NCBI GenBank assembly: GCA_024803745.1
Contig: JANJXV010000037.1
Coordinates: 3,967,001-4,031,000, forward strand
Direction of reading: 5' to 3'
DNA length: 64,000 bases
Source of the DNA: Megascapheus bottae
Lineage: Eukaryota > Chordata > Mammalia > Rodentia > Geomyidae
In this document: positions 42,843 through 54,989 of the stretch, one piece after another
Layout: the number at the start of each line of letters is the position of its first letter
Position numbering within the stretch: the first letter of the stretch is position 1
Made by a program: the position numbers and the translations under genes
Notes under the pieces: generated by a model
What the model was told of the DNA's origin: nothing
The model's database searches: none
What the model saw: only the letters and a program-made list of their open reading frames with translations

Positions 42843-45248
42843 TTCTCCCTTTCTGTAATATTGCTTTGATGAGATTTCTTTCTGTATCCAGATTTTCTGA
42901 AAATAAGACCCTTAAGAAAATAGGACTGATTATGAATACTGGAAAGAATGCTGTGACCAAGAACAAGAGAATGGCCTCAGTCTTAGGATGATCTGGAACA
43001 TACAAACCTTTCTTGGAGCCACAGCTTCTTCCTCTGTACTGTGACAGAATTTGGATAGGTAGCACTGAATACGATTCTAGTTTTCATAGTCTCTTTCAGC
43101 TTGGTTGTTTTCAGGTAACTGAAATCAACAGGAAGCTCTAGGATAAGAGAAAAAGCCAAAGAGCCAGGCTTGGAAGGAAGAAGACAGATGATGCTTTTGG
43201 GATCCGGGAGTGGTAGCTGAGTTCATTTTATTCAGCAGGGCTGTCTTCAAGTCATTTGACTACTGTTTAACAAGTAAACATCAGACTGACTTAACTTGGG
43301 GCTTCAAGACCTCAGTGCCTGTACAAAGACCTGACCCTGGCTGATGCCTCCCCCCCGGCCCCAGCACAGTAAAATTAGAGACGACTCATTCTTCAAAAAA
43401 CACAACTCTCCAGTAATTAGTAGGAGAAAAGAAAGCAAACATTGGGACATAAAGAAGAATGAACAAGCAGCCACAGGCCCTGACCCTGGCTTGATCTGAA
43501 GGGTCAAGTTCGATTCACGCATAGGAACAAAACATTCTATTTATTAAGCCCTGGGCATGTATCATAAAATTTTCAGGATTCATTAAACTCACCTTTTGCT
43601 AATCTTCACAAATTAAGTGTTTGCTGTCTGTATTTTTTGGAGGGACTAATGAGATTAATTTACATGCAGATGTCTAAGAGGAATCAATCAGCAAGTCATT
43701 TATTGGCATCTCTGGTATCACCATTTCTCCCATGCTTCTCTCCCCAACCCCCTTCCCATCTAGTCCTCTTGTTAACTTTTTAAGGGCTTCTCTTTGGAAC
43801 TATATGGTTAGAATATCAGGATCACATTTTGTGAGGAAGATGGATAACATTATTTTCTCAAAAGAACAAGTCGTCAACAGCAACTTGGTTTCTTCACGAT
43901 TCTCCTACCTATCTAAAGCCCCTTGTGTCTGTTTTTGTATAGACATAACATCATTCCAGTTTCCATTGCCTGTAATTCAGTATAGGCCACAATAAGAGCA
44001 GTTCTGTAAGGGATGAGATAACTAGAAATAATATTAGTTCCGAAATGAAGATCTGTTATGCCTGAAATCTAGTCAATTGGCAGTTAAATGTGGAAAGTTA
44101 GCATGGCATTTTAATAATTCACGTGGTGCAGGTGCTTTGTCCACAAGTCTAATTAACACCCTCTGCATCTGTGCACTTGGCAATCCTCTCTCAAAGATTC
44201 TAGAGTTGGATTGTGAAAATACATTTCCATGTACTGCCTGCCAACACAAAACTGTAAAATGCATCGGAAGGATTCCGTGGTCTGAGCTAATTTTAGCATC
44301 AATATATACAGATCTGCCTTATTCCTTTAATATATTACAACACTGTGGTCTGTGTCATTTCCACAAGTCCTAGGAAACAACTCATCACTTTATTCTAAGA
44401 CTGGCCTGTTTCTCTTATTTTTCTAAGGAATGAATTAATTTTGAACTCCTTGGTGATTTGGGCTCAGTAATCTGGTCTTACTGAGCAGGCGCTCTTGCCA
44501 AACTCAACCTCTTGCTATTCTCATGGGCATTCATTTTTCTAGTCTTAATCTTTGCTCAAGGCATTTCCTCTGCCTGTCAGATAGGTATTTTCCTTGGTTC
44601 CAAAAGAACTTACTAAAACACATTCCTAGAGTCCAGCTAGAGAAATTCTGACTCTATAGGTCCAAGGTAGGGCTCAAAAATTTGCAACTCTAATAACCTT
44701 CAAGGTATGCTGATACTGCTGGCCTAAGACCATAATTCAAGTATTACTCTTGCATACAACATGGCAAGAAAAAAAGTTGAAAGTGTTCATGCCAAACAAT
44801 TCTGGTTAGGATTTTTAAGATGAGGAATTTTTAATATAGCCATTCTGGAGGTATAAATTAAAACATTCTCTCATGCAAATATGAGTACATAGCTTCCTGT
44901 TAGGGTTATTTAAATGAACTTTAGAGAATATGACACAAGGAAACAACCAGGAGTACACATGAAGGAAAATAGAAATAATTCCAGAAGTCATCTTTAGAAA
45001 AACTGACATAGAGCTTCTATTCTGAAGGTTGAATAGGAAAAGGTAGTAAAAGTTTATAACTCCCATGTTAGGAATGTAGGATACTCATAGGGATACAGGT
45101 TTTCAAACCTAGGTAAAATAGGAATTCGAGCCACTGCTTAAAAGAGCAGACCTGAACAAAGAGGTACAAGAAAACACGTCCCTGAAATTTCATAAATCTT
45201 CATTGGCCAAATTCACATTATCTGTAATATACAAAATGCTTCAAAACA
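42843..45248. other. Repeat-poor unique sequence
   Basis: About 2.4 kb without a recognised repeat. Between 44063 and 44340 the sequence has low CpG loss and AATTAAC/TAATAATT homeodomain-type cores, which makes me suspect conserved non-coding DNA; this is only an impression. No gene call. Confidence 0.4.
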
Positions 45249-45249
45249 T

Positions 45250-45345
45250 GGGCTGGAGATAAGACCTAGCAAGCACAAGTTTAAGCTCACATAGCATTCA
45301 AACCAAAAACAACAGCAACAACAAAAAGACAACAACTCAAATTCA
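45250..45345 (+). mobile_element. ID-like fragment with AAC-rich tail, possible
   Basis: GGGCTGGAGATAAGACCTAG, GCAAGCACAAGTTTAAGCTC, then AACAACAGCAACAACAAAAAG. The layout is a decayed tRNA-derived monomer and tail. Confidence 0.5.
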
Positions 45346-45498
45346 TTAATTGGGAGGATTCCCACTATGTACTATAGGTAATACAGCTAGAGAAGAAACA
45401 TTGTTTCACTGTGAAGGAAGACAACCTTAAGTCAAGCCATCCCCGAATTTCTACAGATAAGTCTGCAAAGACTAAGAGCTCATTGTCAAGCATGTAAA

Positions 45499-45499
<1 letters not shown>

Positions 45500-45549
<50 letters not shown>

Positions 45550-45560
45550 GCGCGCGCGCA
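45500..45560. repeat. (CA)n(CG)n alternating tract
   Basis: About 23 CA units followed by six to seven CG units (ACGCGCGCGCGCGCA). Pure purine-pyrimidine alternation including a CG block, the strongest Z-DNA candidate in the window. Confidence 0.97.
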
Positions 45561-45561
45561 G

Positions 45562-48500
45562 ATGAAATATACATGGAGATAGCTAATGTGAAAAATAAGC
45601 ATAAGAAATAATATAATAATATGTTAGCAACATAAAGCAAAGCTCTATTTGATTTTGGAATCATTAAGGCATATTAAAATGTAACTCTTTTTAATATATT
45701 TAAAGGCAAAGCACTGACTCATCTTTGTATGTCCCAAGTTCTTGCATGTAGTAATCTTTCAAGTAATATTATTTGACTGAATGAGGGGAAAACAACTCAG
45801 AAAATTGCTTCTGTACTAGATTAAATCATCAAAATTAAAGTCTGAAGAAATATTAGAATGAGAGACTATTAGAAGGAAAATTACATTCTCCTAGCAAATT
45901 AGTTAGTTTGAATCAAGGACTGTCTTATTCCTGGAAATTACATTAGCCTTCTACCTCACAGAGCTGTTCGTTCTTCTCACATAAAGGACCCTTCTTGAGG
46001 ATTGAATCTCTTTGCTCTGGAACACATCTTTTAATCCTAAGGACTTCTTGTATAACTCAGCCCTCATCTGCTAAGTCACTTGGAAGTAGGAGAGTGAGAA
46101 TGGATGCCTGCCTATGTATCCCAGAAATCCAGAGCTTCATGTCTGGATTTCTGGTAGAAATGATGCTTTCTTTTTGCTTAAATTGAATTAATACATAGAT
46201 TATAGACTTAACTTGAGATCTATAGGCATATAAAGGACACATTATTGGATTGGGAGTATGACAATTTATACAACATGAAATATTTGCATGGTTTATGGAA
46301 TAGACTCCAGTAATTTCATTGGATTTTCCTAAGAATTCAGGTGCAAGATACTTAAAAGATTATAGAGAGATTTCTTTATACAATTTTCCTATTAAAATGG
46401 GAGAACCTGAATTCTAGGTTAAGAATGACAGCTTTGCTCCAGTTGAAAGGGATACCCACTTCAAACTCTTAATACCAAAACTTCATTTATGAATATTTCC
46501 TCCTGTGTCATCTTAAGACACAAGAACAGCTCTGAAGTCTTCCTAAAAGCAACTTTTTCAATAACTTGTTCTGACATCTATTGATAAATAATGCGATTTT
46601 CTTTCTGTTTTGCAAGAGCATTACTGTTCAAATTCATAGTTTCCTTATGCTTGGAGTATTTTGCTTTTGTTGTCCTCTAAACCAGGCAGACCAGATGTGA
46701 CATTGACCTTGAGTCAGATCATACCCTAAAAGGTTTTTTCCAGCTAACCTAAACAAGGATTTTGCTTTGACTAATTTTTAGAATTGGTCAGAAAACTTTG
46801 AAATACATATTAAAGTCAGTGCAGTCAAACAATTGTCTTCCTTAAAGTGTTACAATCAGAGCTGGTTTATAGTTTGCATTAGGGATCCCTTGTAAGATAA
46901 GGTTTCCCACATGTCTGTAAATGTGATTTGGTAGTTAAATCACAAATTGGATTTGCCATGTGCTGGCAATGGAGTCTGACCAACTCACTTCAACTTTGTG
47001 AGCTGAGCTTCTTTTTCATTTGTTTAATAAAATGTAATTGGTTTGAAAGCATATGGGGAATGGTCTTGTGCAAAGCTGAGCTTTACATTTACCAGTTTCA
47101 CTAGGTAAATGTGAAATTGCCTCTTCATTGGGATCATGTTTGTTTAGTAGGTGGATCACTCACTTGGGAATTTAATAGATTCATAATAGAAGTAAAGATT
47201 CTGCTTATCTCATAGGGTTGTCATGGAGGCAGACTGAGTCTCCTGTAAGACAAGACTGAATTGTGTTATCTTTCTGTGCAAACTCTACCAATTAATATGA
47301 GTATGATATTGGCTCTGCAGGTACCTCTTTCATGATCTGTAGAACATTAAAGTAGAGCTTCCATAGAGCTGTGAAGGTTCAGTGAGTAAATATATGTTTA
47401 GAACACTGGTAAATTTCAATAAATATTTTATTATGACCATTTTTCATGGATAATGCTTTCCATAGGGCCTGTAGTTATAGAAGATCAGCAGTATTTTTAC
47501 ACAGATTAATGTTGAACAACTAGGTTGGCCCCTGATGCATACTTAATAGGTATTTTGCTTTGATGACTGAATGAATAAACTGATTCATTGTTTGGCATAT
47601 GGTAAATGCTGAAAGCCTTAATTAGCTCTGGATCTGATTCAGGATCTCATGGTTTGTCCTACTCTGTCCTTCTTTACTCTCTAATTCCCCTCAAAGGAAC
47701 TGATGATAAACCAAGCCCCTAAAAACACCAGGGAAGTCTTCTCTCAGCCCTGCTTTAACCAATGAGAAAGATTTTGGCATAGCTGCTAGAACTAGGGAAC
47801 AGAATAATGATACATGACTCCAAAGGGAATAAGAAAAATACTCCTGTGATGTCAACAGCCAGTAAATCTGTAACAAAGGATGCTGGCAGATTTCAGTGCT
47901 AACCATAAGCACCAATACTCTTGAAAGTGGGAGAAAAGAGAAAATTTAATCATATACTGACTATCTGTTGTTTCCCTTGATATCTGGTAAACTTGAATGG
48001 CTCCAGTATCATTTGGGTGTACTTTATCTCTACACTGGAAATACACATATTGCTTGTCTCATATATTGTAATGAAAATTCAAGGTATTAACGTGTGTAAA
48101 ATGTTGAGATTAGCACCTGGGATACAGGTAACTGGTAATTTAATACCAGCCCTTGCTAATTGCTACTCTTAGGACATGGGTTTTTGAATAATCTTCAAAA
48201 TTAGTTGCAAATCCAGTCTTTCTCTACAGATTGAATGGTAGGACCATGGAGTTAAAAGTTCGAATGGCAATTCCTGGATTTCTTAATGTATTCACTTTAA
48301 TCCAGTGTATTTCTTGTTTGAGTTTTCATGTGGAATCCTATATTGTGTAAGTCATCACCACCTCCCTTCCTCATCAGACATAAACTGCTTTCTGAAATGA
48401 GAATGGCCAGCACAGTGCTATTGCTGTCTCCCAAAGACCTGAGCATCCTCCAAAAGCCCCAGCCTTCTGCTTCAGTGAAGAGGTTGGAATGGAGATTCTT

Positions 48501-49054
48501 AGTGGGAAGACCTCAGCTGTCCCTCATGGTCTTGTGAATCTGACAACAATTTGCTCAGCTTTGGACTGGGTGTTCTTACCTGTGTGGGATCAGCAGATGA
48601 GCTTGGCTGTGGAGATGTAGCAGTGTTTTCGTTGTGGCATCACCTGACTTGCTCTCCAGTCACAGGTTCATGGATGCACTCATAGGATAAAGTCTCTTTA
48701 GCAAAGTAAAGACTTCCTTAGATTCCCTAACTAATGATAGTATCTGCGTAGTCAACACTGTTTTGTGTACTACAGAGTCACCACTTCCTACATGCATGGA
48801 TCTCACCAGCTTTTTAAAACCCTTTCATCTCTCAGGTGAATAAACTGAGGTCAGGAGCTTAGAGATGAAGTGATTTGGGCATATCAGGTCTTGATTTGTA
48901 GCTGAATTGGATCCATGGACCAAATTTTTACACTCAGTACAGACTTAGCAAATTAATTCTCCTTTTCCTCTTTCTAAAGTTATCTTTCAGCCAAACTGGC
49001 CTCAAAAGCAAGTATATCATGACTGTAAAGAACCAAAAACCCCTAGAGAAGGAT

Positions 49055-49055
<1 letters not shown>
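45562..49055. other. 3.5-kb repeat-free island
   Basis: The longest stretch without any repeat I can name. Frames are short (at most 74 residues) and lack domains. The 46780-47160 part looks like slowly changing non-coding sequence (few CpGs, balanced composition), but conservation cannot be tested here. Confidence 0.5.

Positions 49056-49060
<5 letters not shown>

Positions 49061-49113
<53 letters not shown>
49061..49113. repeat. (TG)n microsatellite
   Basis: About 26 uninterrupted TG units joined to a SINE tail on the right. Confidence 0.98.
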
Positions 49114-49115
<2 letters not shown>

Positions 49116-49250
49116 CGGGCATGTATGCTCTCCTAACAAATTTGAAGCTGGAACTCTATTACTTGATCCACAGCTCCATGACTGGCTTTTTGCTAGTTAG
49201 AGAGAATAGTCTCACATCAAATCTCAGCCTCCTGAGTAGCTAGAAGGACA
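49114..49250 (-). mobile_element. Shortened old SINE
   Basis: GGAACTCTATTACTTGATCC, ACAGCTCCATGACTGGCTTT, and CTCAGCCTCCTGAGTAGCTA. Internal parts of both monomers are missing. Confidence 0.65.
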
Positions 49251-50005
49251 AGTGAGAGCAAAATCATCATTTTATTTTGGGTTTAGTTTGCCCATTTGTC
49301 TGGTGCCATCTTTGTATTGACTGGTTAGTTGATTAATGCAATGCAGCTTATGAAGAAGAGAAAAGATGCTCAGAGACATGGTAGATCAGACCACTGAAAA
49401 TTTGCTTGTCATCAAGAGTCACTCCACAGATTTCAGCCTATACATATTCTCAGCTATATCTTTTCCTTTAGCTTCGTGTCATGGGAAACTTTGCTAACCA
49501 CATAGGGCTTGTGAGCCTGCAGGAAGAGAAGAGGTTCGCATGCCAAGGGGTGCTTCTACCATACAGGACATACTTCTACCATACAGGAAATTAGATTTCC
49601 TAATGGGAAAACAAACTGCTTTCCAATCCTCTTCCTTAGAAGCCTCAACGCCCCTCATTAAATCAGAGAACTATAGAAAGCGTTAAGTCCATATTTTATA
49701 TTTCACTCCTTCAGTTTGAATTCTTAATCCTTGAATGTTTATTTACTGTGCACTTACTCACATGTAGATATCTCAGTTGAAACTATTCCTATAGGAAAGA
49801 AGGAAAGACATTTTCCATGGAATGAGCTAACACCAGTGAGTGCATTCTGTGGACTCAGGGATAGTTCCCAATAGCTTAACTGTGTAGCTTATTGAATCCT
49901 CATTAGTTTCTGACAGACAGACATGACTAATTCTAGCTTACAAATAAGGAAATAGAGGCAAAAAGAAGTAAAATCCTTGTCCAGGATTACATATTCATCA
50001 AGTAT
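49251..50005. other. Unique sequence
   Basis: No feature recognised. Confidence 0.4.
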
Positions 50006-50009
50006 CCAA

Positions 50010-51000
50010 CTCCCAACCCTGGTAATTATCACTTCTTTCTTTGTTCTTCTATGTGGGACATTTCGAAAGTCACATGTAAGTCATCTAAGTGAGATCATGA
50101 CGTGATTTCCTTCCTGTGTCTGGCGTACAGCCTGTGTATGGTGTCATGTCTCCAGTTTCCTGTATGTATGGTGAATGGCAGTGTCTCCTTTGGAGACTGA
50201 ATAGTACTTCACTGTGTAAATGTACGACTAATATTTTGTCCAATTACCTGTGGATAGGTCCTTTAATGTCTGCATATCTTGGCTATTGTAATAGTACATG
50301 GAACAATGGAGTCTATATACCCCTCTATAGCACTGATCTCATCTCCTGTGTCTTATGATAGGTAGATATTTGAAGGAACGTCAGTGCTGCTTTTTATATT
50401 CAGCCCCGATTTACATTTCCACCCAGAACATACAAACTTACAACATTCTTACCTACTTTTGTTTCCTCTTGTTTATTCCCAACAGCCATCTGACAGGATA
50501 ATGAAGGTGAGATAATACTTCATTGCCATTTTGATTCACATTTCTCTGACAATTAGTGATATTGACTACCTTTTCATATACCTATAGGTCTTTTTTTGCC
50601 AGTCCTTGGAAATGAACTCAGGGGCTGGGCACTGTCCTTGGGCTTTCTCAAGGCTAGAGGTCTACTACTTGAGCCACAGCACCACTTCTGGCTTTTTCTA
50701 TGTATGTGGTACCGATGAATCGGACCTGGGTCTTCGTGCATGGTAGCCAAGCACTCTACCACTAGGCCAAACTCCTGACCCCCTATTTTGTCTTTTTTAT
50801 GTCTTCTTTCTAAATAGTATATATTCAGATCATTTGTCCATTTTCAAATTGGTCTCTTTGGGTAGATTTTTGCTATAAAGTTGTATATGTTCTTTACATA
50901 TTTTAGATATAAACTCTCATCACATAAGTGGTTTGTAAACATTTTTGGCAACCTTTAGTTTGCCTTTTCATATCATTGATTTTTTTGCATTTTTTTTTAA
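50010..51000 (-). mobile_element. Old L1 fragment interrupted by a SINE
   Basis: Left part 50010-50588 (GGAGACTGAATAGTACTTCA, ATCTTGGCTATTGTAATAGT, CATTTTGATTCACATTTCTC) and right part 50786-51000 (ATTTGTCCATTTTCAAATTG, TTGCCTTTTCATATCATTGA) are in consistent minus-strand L1 order on both sides of the SINE. Ancient, no frame. Confidence 0.8.
50590..50785 (-). mobile_element. IDL-Geo SINE inside the L1
   Basis: T7, GCCAGTCCTTGGAAATGAAC, CCACTTCTGGCTTTTTCTAT, GTACCGATGAATCGGACCTG, and CCACTAGGCCAAACTCCTGA. Full length, little diverged, younger than its host L1. Confidence 0.93.
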
Positions 51001-51110
51001 GATAAAGTTTCACTATGTAGTAGTTCAAGGCTGGCTTTGAATTCAAGATCCTCCAGCTTCTAGCCCCCAAGTAATAGAATAAAGGCTTGTATCACCATGC
51101 CTGGCTTATT
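51001..51110 (-). mobile_element. B1 monomer
   Basis: AAGTTTCACTATGTAGTAGT, TCAAGGCTGGCTTTGAATTC and TGTATCACCATGCCTGGCTT are minus-strand B1 landmarks, with no Geo right module. Confidence 0.75.
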
Positions 51111-52738
51111 GTTTAAGTCCTATTCAGTATTATTTTTAAAATCATTTTCAGTCTGTTCCTTTATGTAGATTTTGTTTTTAAGTCTCATTCCAATTAATCC
51201 CCATTTTGTGACAGATAAAGGCAATCCTGTGTTACAGCTATGCTCTGATTTATTTTCTAAGATCAGTTTTAATAATGGAATATTAGTCCCATCTCCTTGA
51301 TTTCAAACACATTTTTCCCTGTGTTCAGTTGCCTGGAACATCAACAAGTGTACCCAGTATACCTTCCTCATTAGCTCAGTCTTCTCAAGGGGAGAAAACA
51401 AGTTGGTAGAGGTGCATTTTAGAGCTCAGCCCATCCCTTGGGTTTTGAGGCCAGGTTCTAGGACTGTTTTCTCTACTGGAGCAAGAAAAGGACTTAGGAA
51501 GGTAGGGTAAAGGATTCACAGATTCCTATAAGATTGGCAGTGTATAGCCTAAGCATACAGCCTACCCAGACAAGGAAATAACACTAAGGACTTGCTCAGA
51601 GCCAATTCTCTTGTTAAAGAGGATCTGGCATGTAAATTAACTCAACATGCAAAAAAAATCACAGAAATTCTCTTTTCTATTTGTGTTTTTTTGATATCCA
51701 TGTAGGTAATTTCAAGAAGCAAAGCCCAGATGTTCTGGGTAACTAGTACAAACCCTACCATTTCTGTTCCTGAAATCACTGCTTTATTATCTGTTTGCAC
51801 ATATATATGTATATATGAAATTTAAACTTCATATATAATTCACATATAAATAAGATAATGTAGCAATTTTCCTATTATGTATGGCTGTGCCTCCATAGCT
51901 TCATAATTGCTTGTTTTTCACAGTTGTAAAGCCTTTAGGTTGTTGTGGGCATTCAGAAAGATAATGCTTGGAGCACAGAAATCCCCACTGATGACATGAT
52001 TATCATCATCAGTTATTATAATTAAGAACAATTTTACATGAAGCAGCAGATCAAATTACTGAATTATACATGTTCTCACTCCTTTGTCTATGTAGATATA
52101 ATGTAAGAAAGAGGGAAAATGAAATACATTAAACTTAGGCAACTATCATTGTTTGGGGAGTTTTAAACTCCTAAAATGCATGTTTTGGCAGTTAAATTCT
52201 TCTTTGCTGAAGTACTTTGGTATTCATACTCAGGCTCTCTCAGACTAAATTTGTTTCCACTGTGAATAGAATGAAATGACATATAAAAAGTCTCTCTTCT
52301 CATTTTTCCTTATTAGTTATACAATATGACATTTTTAAAGAGTAGAATTTTTTAATATTGCATTTTGTGCATATCCAAATTAAACAAACAAAATGAAAAT
52401 GTACGCCTGCATTGTAAGAGCTTTAATGGCACATAATATGTAAGCAGTATTGGGAGCGTGTCATTTGCTCCTTAACAGAATTTTAAATTCCACAGGGAGA
52501 AGTCAGGTGCTATTTCTCTTCCCTTTATCTAGATGCTGGCACAGTCCTCTGCATTAAAAAGAGGGCTGCTAAATGTATAAGTATAGATTTTTGTTTTATC
52601 GAGGAAATGAATAAATAAAAGAACTTGTCTGAATACTCAATAATGAGGTTGTGGTACCCACATAGGCAGAGCTCAAAAATGTCATGCTTACCAGGGACTG
52701 GGCATAGTAGGACCATGATTTATTGTTATTATTCTTAT
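51111..52738. other. Unique AT-rich sequence
   Basis: About 1.6 kb with no recognised repeat. A TATATGTATATATG run occurs at 51803-51817. No gene call. Confidence 0.45.
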
Positions 52739-52851
52739 GTTTTTTAAATATATTTTTATTGTAATTAATAAAAGGGTTACATGATATTTGCCAGATAGAA
52801 GGTGCATTAATTCACATACATTGATACCCTTTCACATGTCTTGGTACCCAT

Positions 52852-52912
52852 TACCCTCCCCCCCACCCCACCACCCACTCCCCATATTGGTTTTCCCCCC
52901 TTCCCTATCAAG
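52852..52912 (-). other. G-rich L1 3'UTR tract
   Basis: The plus strand reads CCCTCCCCCCCCACCCCACC and more, so the minus (L1 sense) strand has over five G3-G8 runs within 60 bases. Such tracts are a general feature of mammalian L1 3'UTRs and can form quadruplexes. Equivalents lie at 15836-15895, 24520-24550 (plus) and 41690-41760. Confidence 0.85.
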
Positions 52913-53160
52913 TTTCAGATAACCAAATACAACTGAATTCAATATATCAGATAACAAAGTGAGATTCTGTAACAATATGAGATACCCAAGGGACAGCAAA
53001 GGAGATGAGGTATAACATAGTACATTAAGGACAACAATCATTCGTTATATGGCTTTTGTTTCAATATCCTGGAGGTCCTTTCAATTAACTTCATACTATA
53101 TGGCCTTATGTATCAAGGTTTTGCTCTATTGCAGATCTCTACTAGTAGAGCACAAGGTTT

Positions 53161-53984
53161 CTACTGATTATGACAAATGAGGGAAACCATTGAGCCTAAG
53201 TTCCTTTGAGTCTGGTTTACTTCACTTAATATGATTTTTTCTAAGTCTTTCCATTTCCTAATGAATGGGTCGATGTCATTCTTTCTGACAGCAGCATAGA
53301 ATTCCACGGTGTATACGTACCGTACCACATCTTCTTGATCCATTCATCTACTGAGGGCCACCTGGGTTGGTTCCATATCTGTGCTATGGTAAACAGTGTT
53401 GCAATGAACATCACTGTGCTAGTGGATTTAGTATGTCCTTATTTCTGGACAATTGAATAAATGCCACTTGGAATTTTAGTAAAATTGCTGGGTCATAGGG
53501 GAGCTCTGTATGTAGTCTTTTGAGGAACCTCCATACTGCTTTCCATAGTGGTTGAACAAGTTTACACTTCCCCAAACAGTGTAGTAGTGATCCCTCCTTG
53601 GCCACATCCCTGCCAGCATCTGTTGCTATTAGATTTCTTGATCATGGCCATGCTAACTGGAGTGAGGTAGAATCTCAGAGTTGTTTTGATTTGCATTTCT
53701 TTTATGGCCGGAGATATTGAGCATTTCTTTAGGTGTCTATAGGCCATTCTTATTTCTTCTTCAGAGAAGACTCTCTCTAAGTCTTTGGCCCATCTTTTAA
53801 TGGGATGATTGTTTGTTTGAAGATTTGTTTTGGAGTGATTCAATTTTTTAAGCTGTTGATATATTTTAGATATGAGTCCTTTGTCTGTTGTGATCTTCTT
53901 CCACTCTGTGGGCTTTCTATTTATCTTGCTAGCTATCTTTGCCATACAGAAGCTCTGCAATTTAATGCAATCCCACTTCTCCAA
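53161..53984 (-). pseudogene. L1 ORF2 C-terminal region
   Basis: The 140-residue minus frame (53562-53984) contains [53 protein letters not shown] and TLRFYLTPVSMAMIKKSNSN followed by RCWQGCGQGG. This includes the N-terminal half of the ORF2 cysteine motif. A frameshift then moves to the frame at 53411-53605 ([20 protein letters not shown]). The frame at 53161-53343 carries the C-terminal YTVEFYAAVRKNDIDPFI-type block. At least two frame breaks. Confidence 0.92.
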
Positions 53985-54690
53985 ACTGTCTTTGATTTGT
54001 TGTGTTTCTGGGTCTTTATTAAGAAAGTTTCAATCTGTGCCAAGGAGACCTAGTGTATCTCCTGTTCCTTCTTGTAAACTTTTCAGTGTATCTGCTTTTA
54101 CCTCGAGGTCTTTGATCCATTTGGAGTTAATCTTGGTGCAGGGTGACAAAGAAGGATCCAACTTTAATTTTCTGCAGATTCTTAACTAGTTCTGCCAGCA
54201 TCACTTGTTGAAGAGGCTTTCTTCCATTCTATTTTTTTGACTCCCTTATCAAAGATTAGGTGGCCATAGACCTGTGGGTTGATTTCTGGGTCTTCATTGG
54301 TCCTCAGACCTGTTCTTGTGCCAGTACTCTGCTGTTTTGGTTACTATAGCTCTGTAATAGTGTCTTAAGTTTGGTATTGAAATCCCTCCTGTGCTGTTCT
54401 TTCTGCGAAGAATTGTTTTTGCTAGACAGTGTCTTTTATTATTCCGTATGAAATTTTATATTGCTTCTTCTATTTCCTTAAAGAAAGACATCAGGATCGT
54501 GATGGATATTGCATTGAATCTGTAGATAGCCCTTGGCAAGTTTGTCATTTTCACAAATTAATTCTTCCAATCCAGGACTATGAGAGGTTTTTCCATTTCC
54601 TCAGTTCTACTTTAATTTCCTCTTTCAGGATTTGAATGTTTTCATCATAAAGGGCCTTTACATTCTTAGTTAAGTTAATTCCTAGGTACT

Positions 54691-54987
54691 TTATTTTCTT
54701 TGAGGAGTTGCTTTCCTGATTGCTGCCTTGATCCCCTCATTGTTGGCATATAGGAAGGCAGTTGATTTTTGAGGGTTAATTTTATACCCTGCTACCTTGC
54801 CAAAATTTTGAATCAGCTCAAGCAATTTGGGAGTGGAGTCTATAGGGTTCTTTAGATACAGAATAATGTCATCTGCCAAGAGAGTAAGTTTCACTTCCTC
54901 TTTCCCTATTTGGAGTCCCTTTATGCTTGCTTCTTGCCTTATTGCTCTAGCTAGGACTTCTAATACTATGTTGAAGAGGAGGTACCC
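54691..54987 (-). pseudogene. L1 ORF2 reverse-transcriptase active-site region
   Basis: The 67-residue minus frame contains [19 protein letters not shown]; the ADD triplet is the catalytic Asp pair, with Leu where Phe or Tyr is usual (FADD/YADD). [19 protein letters not shown] and an [17 protein letters not shown] coding stretch sit beside it. This is exactly the block missing from the 15.7-20 kb L1. Upstream RT and endonuclease are truncated away. Confidence 0.92.
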
Positions 54988-54989
54988 AG

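Larger units (their letters stand above)
52740..54987 (-). mobile_element. 5'-truncated L1, relatively young
   Basis: From the left: 3' end (TTATTGTAATTAATAAAAGG), C-rich complement of the 3'UTR G tract (52852-52910), 3'UTR core (TATTGAATTCAGTTGTATTTGG on the minus strand), ORF2 C-terminal third, then the RT active-site region. It ends near 54987, just upstream of the coding for [15 protein letters not shown] sequence. Truncation at the 5' side is usual for L1. No ORF1, endonuclease or 5'UTR. Confidence 0.92.
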
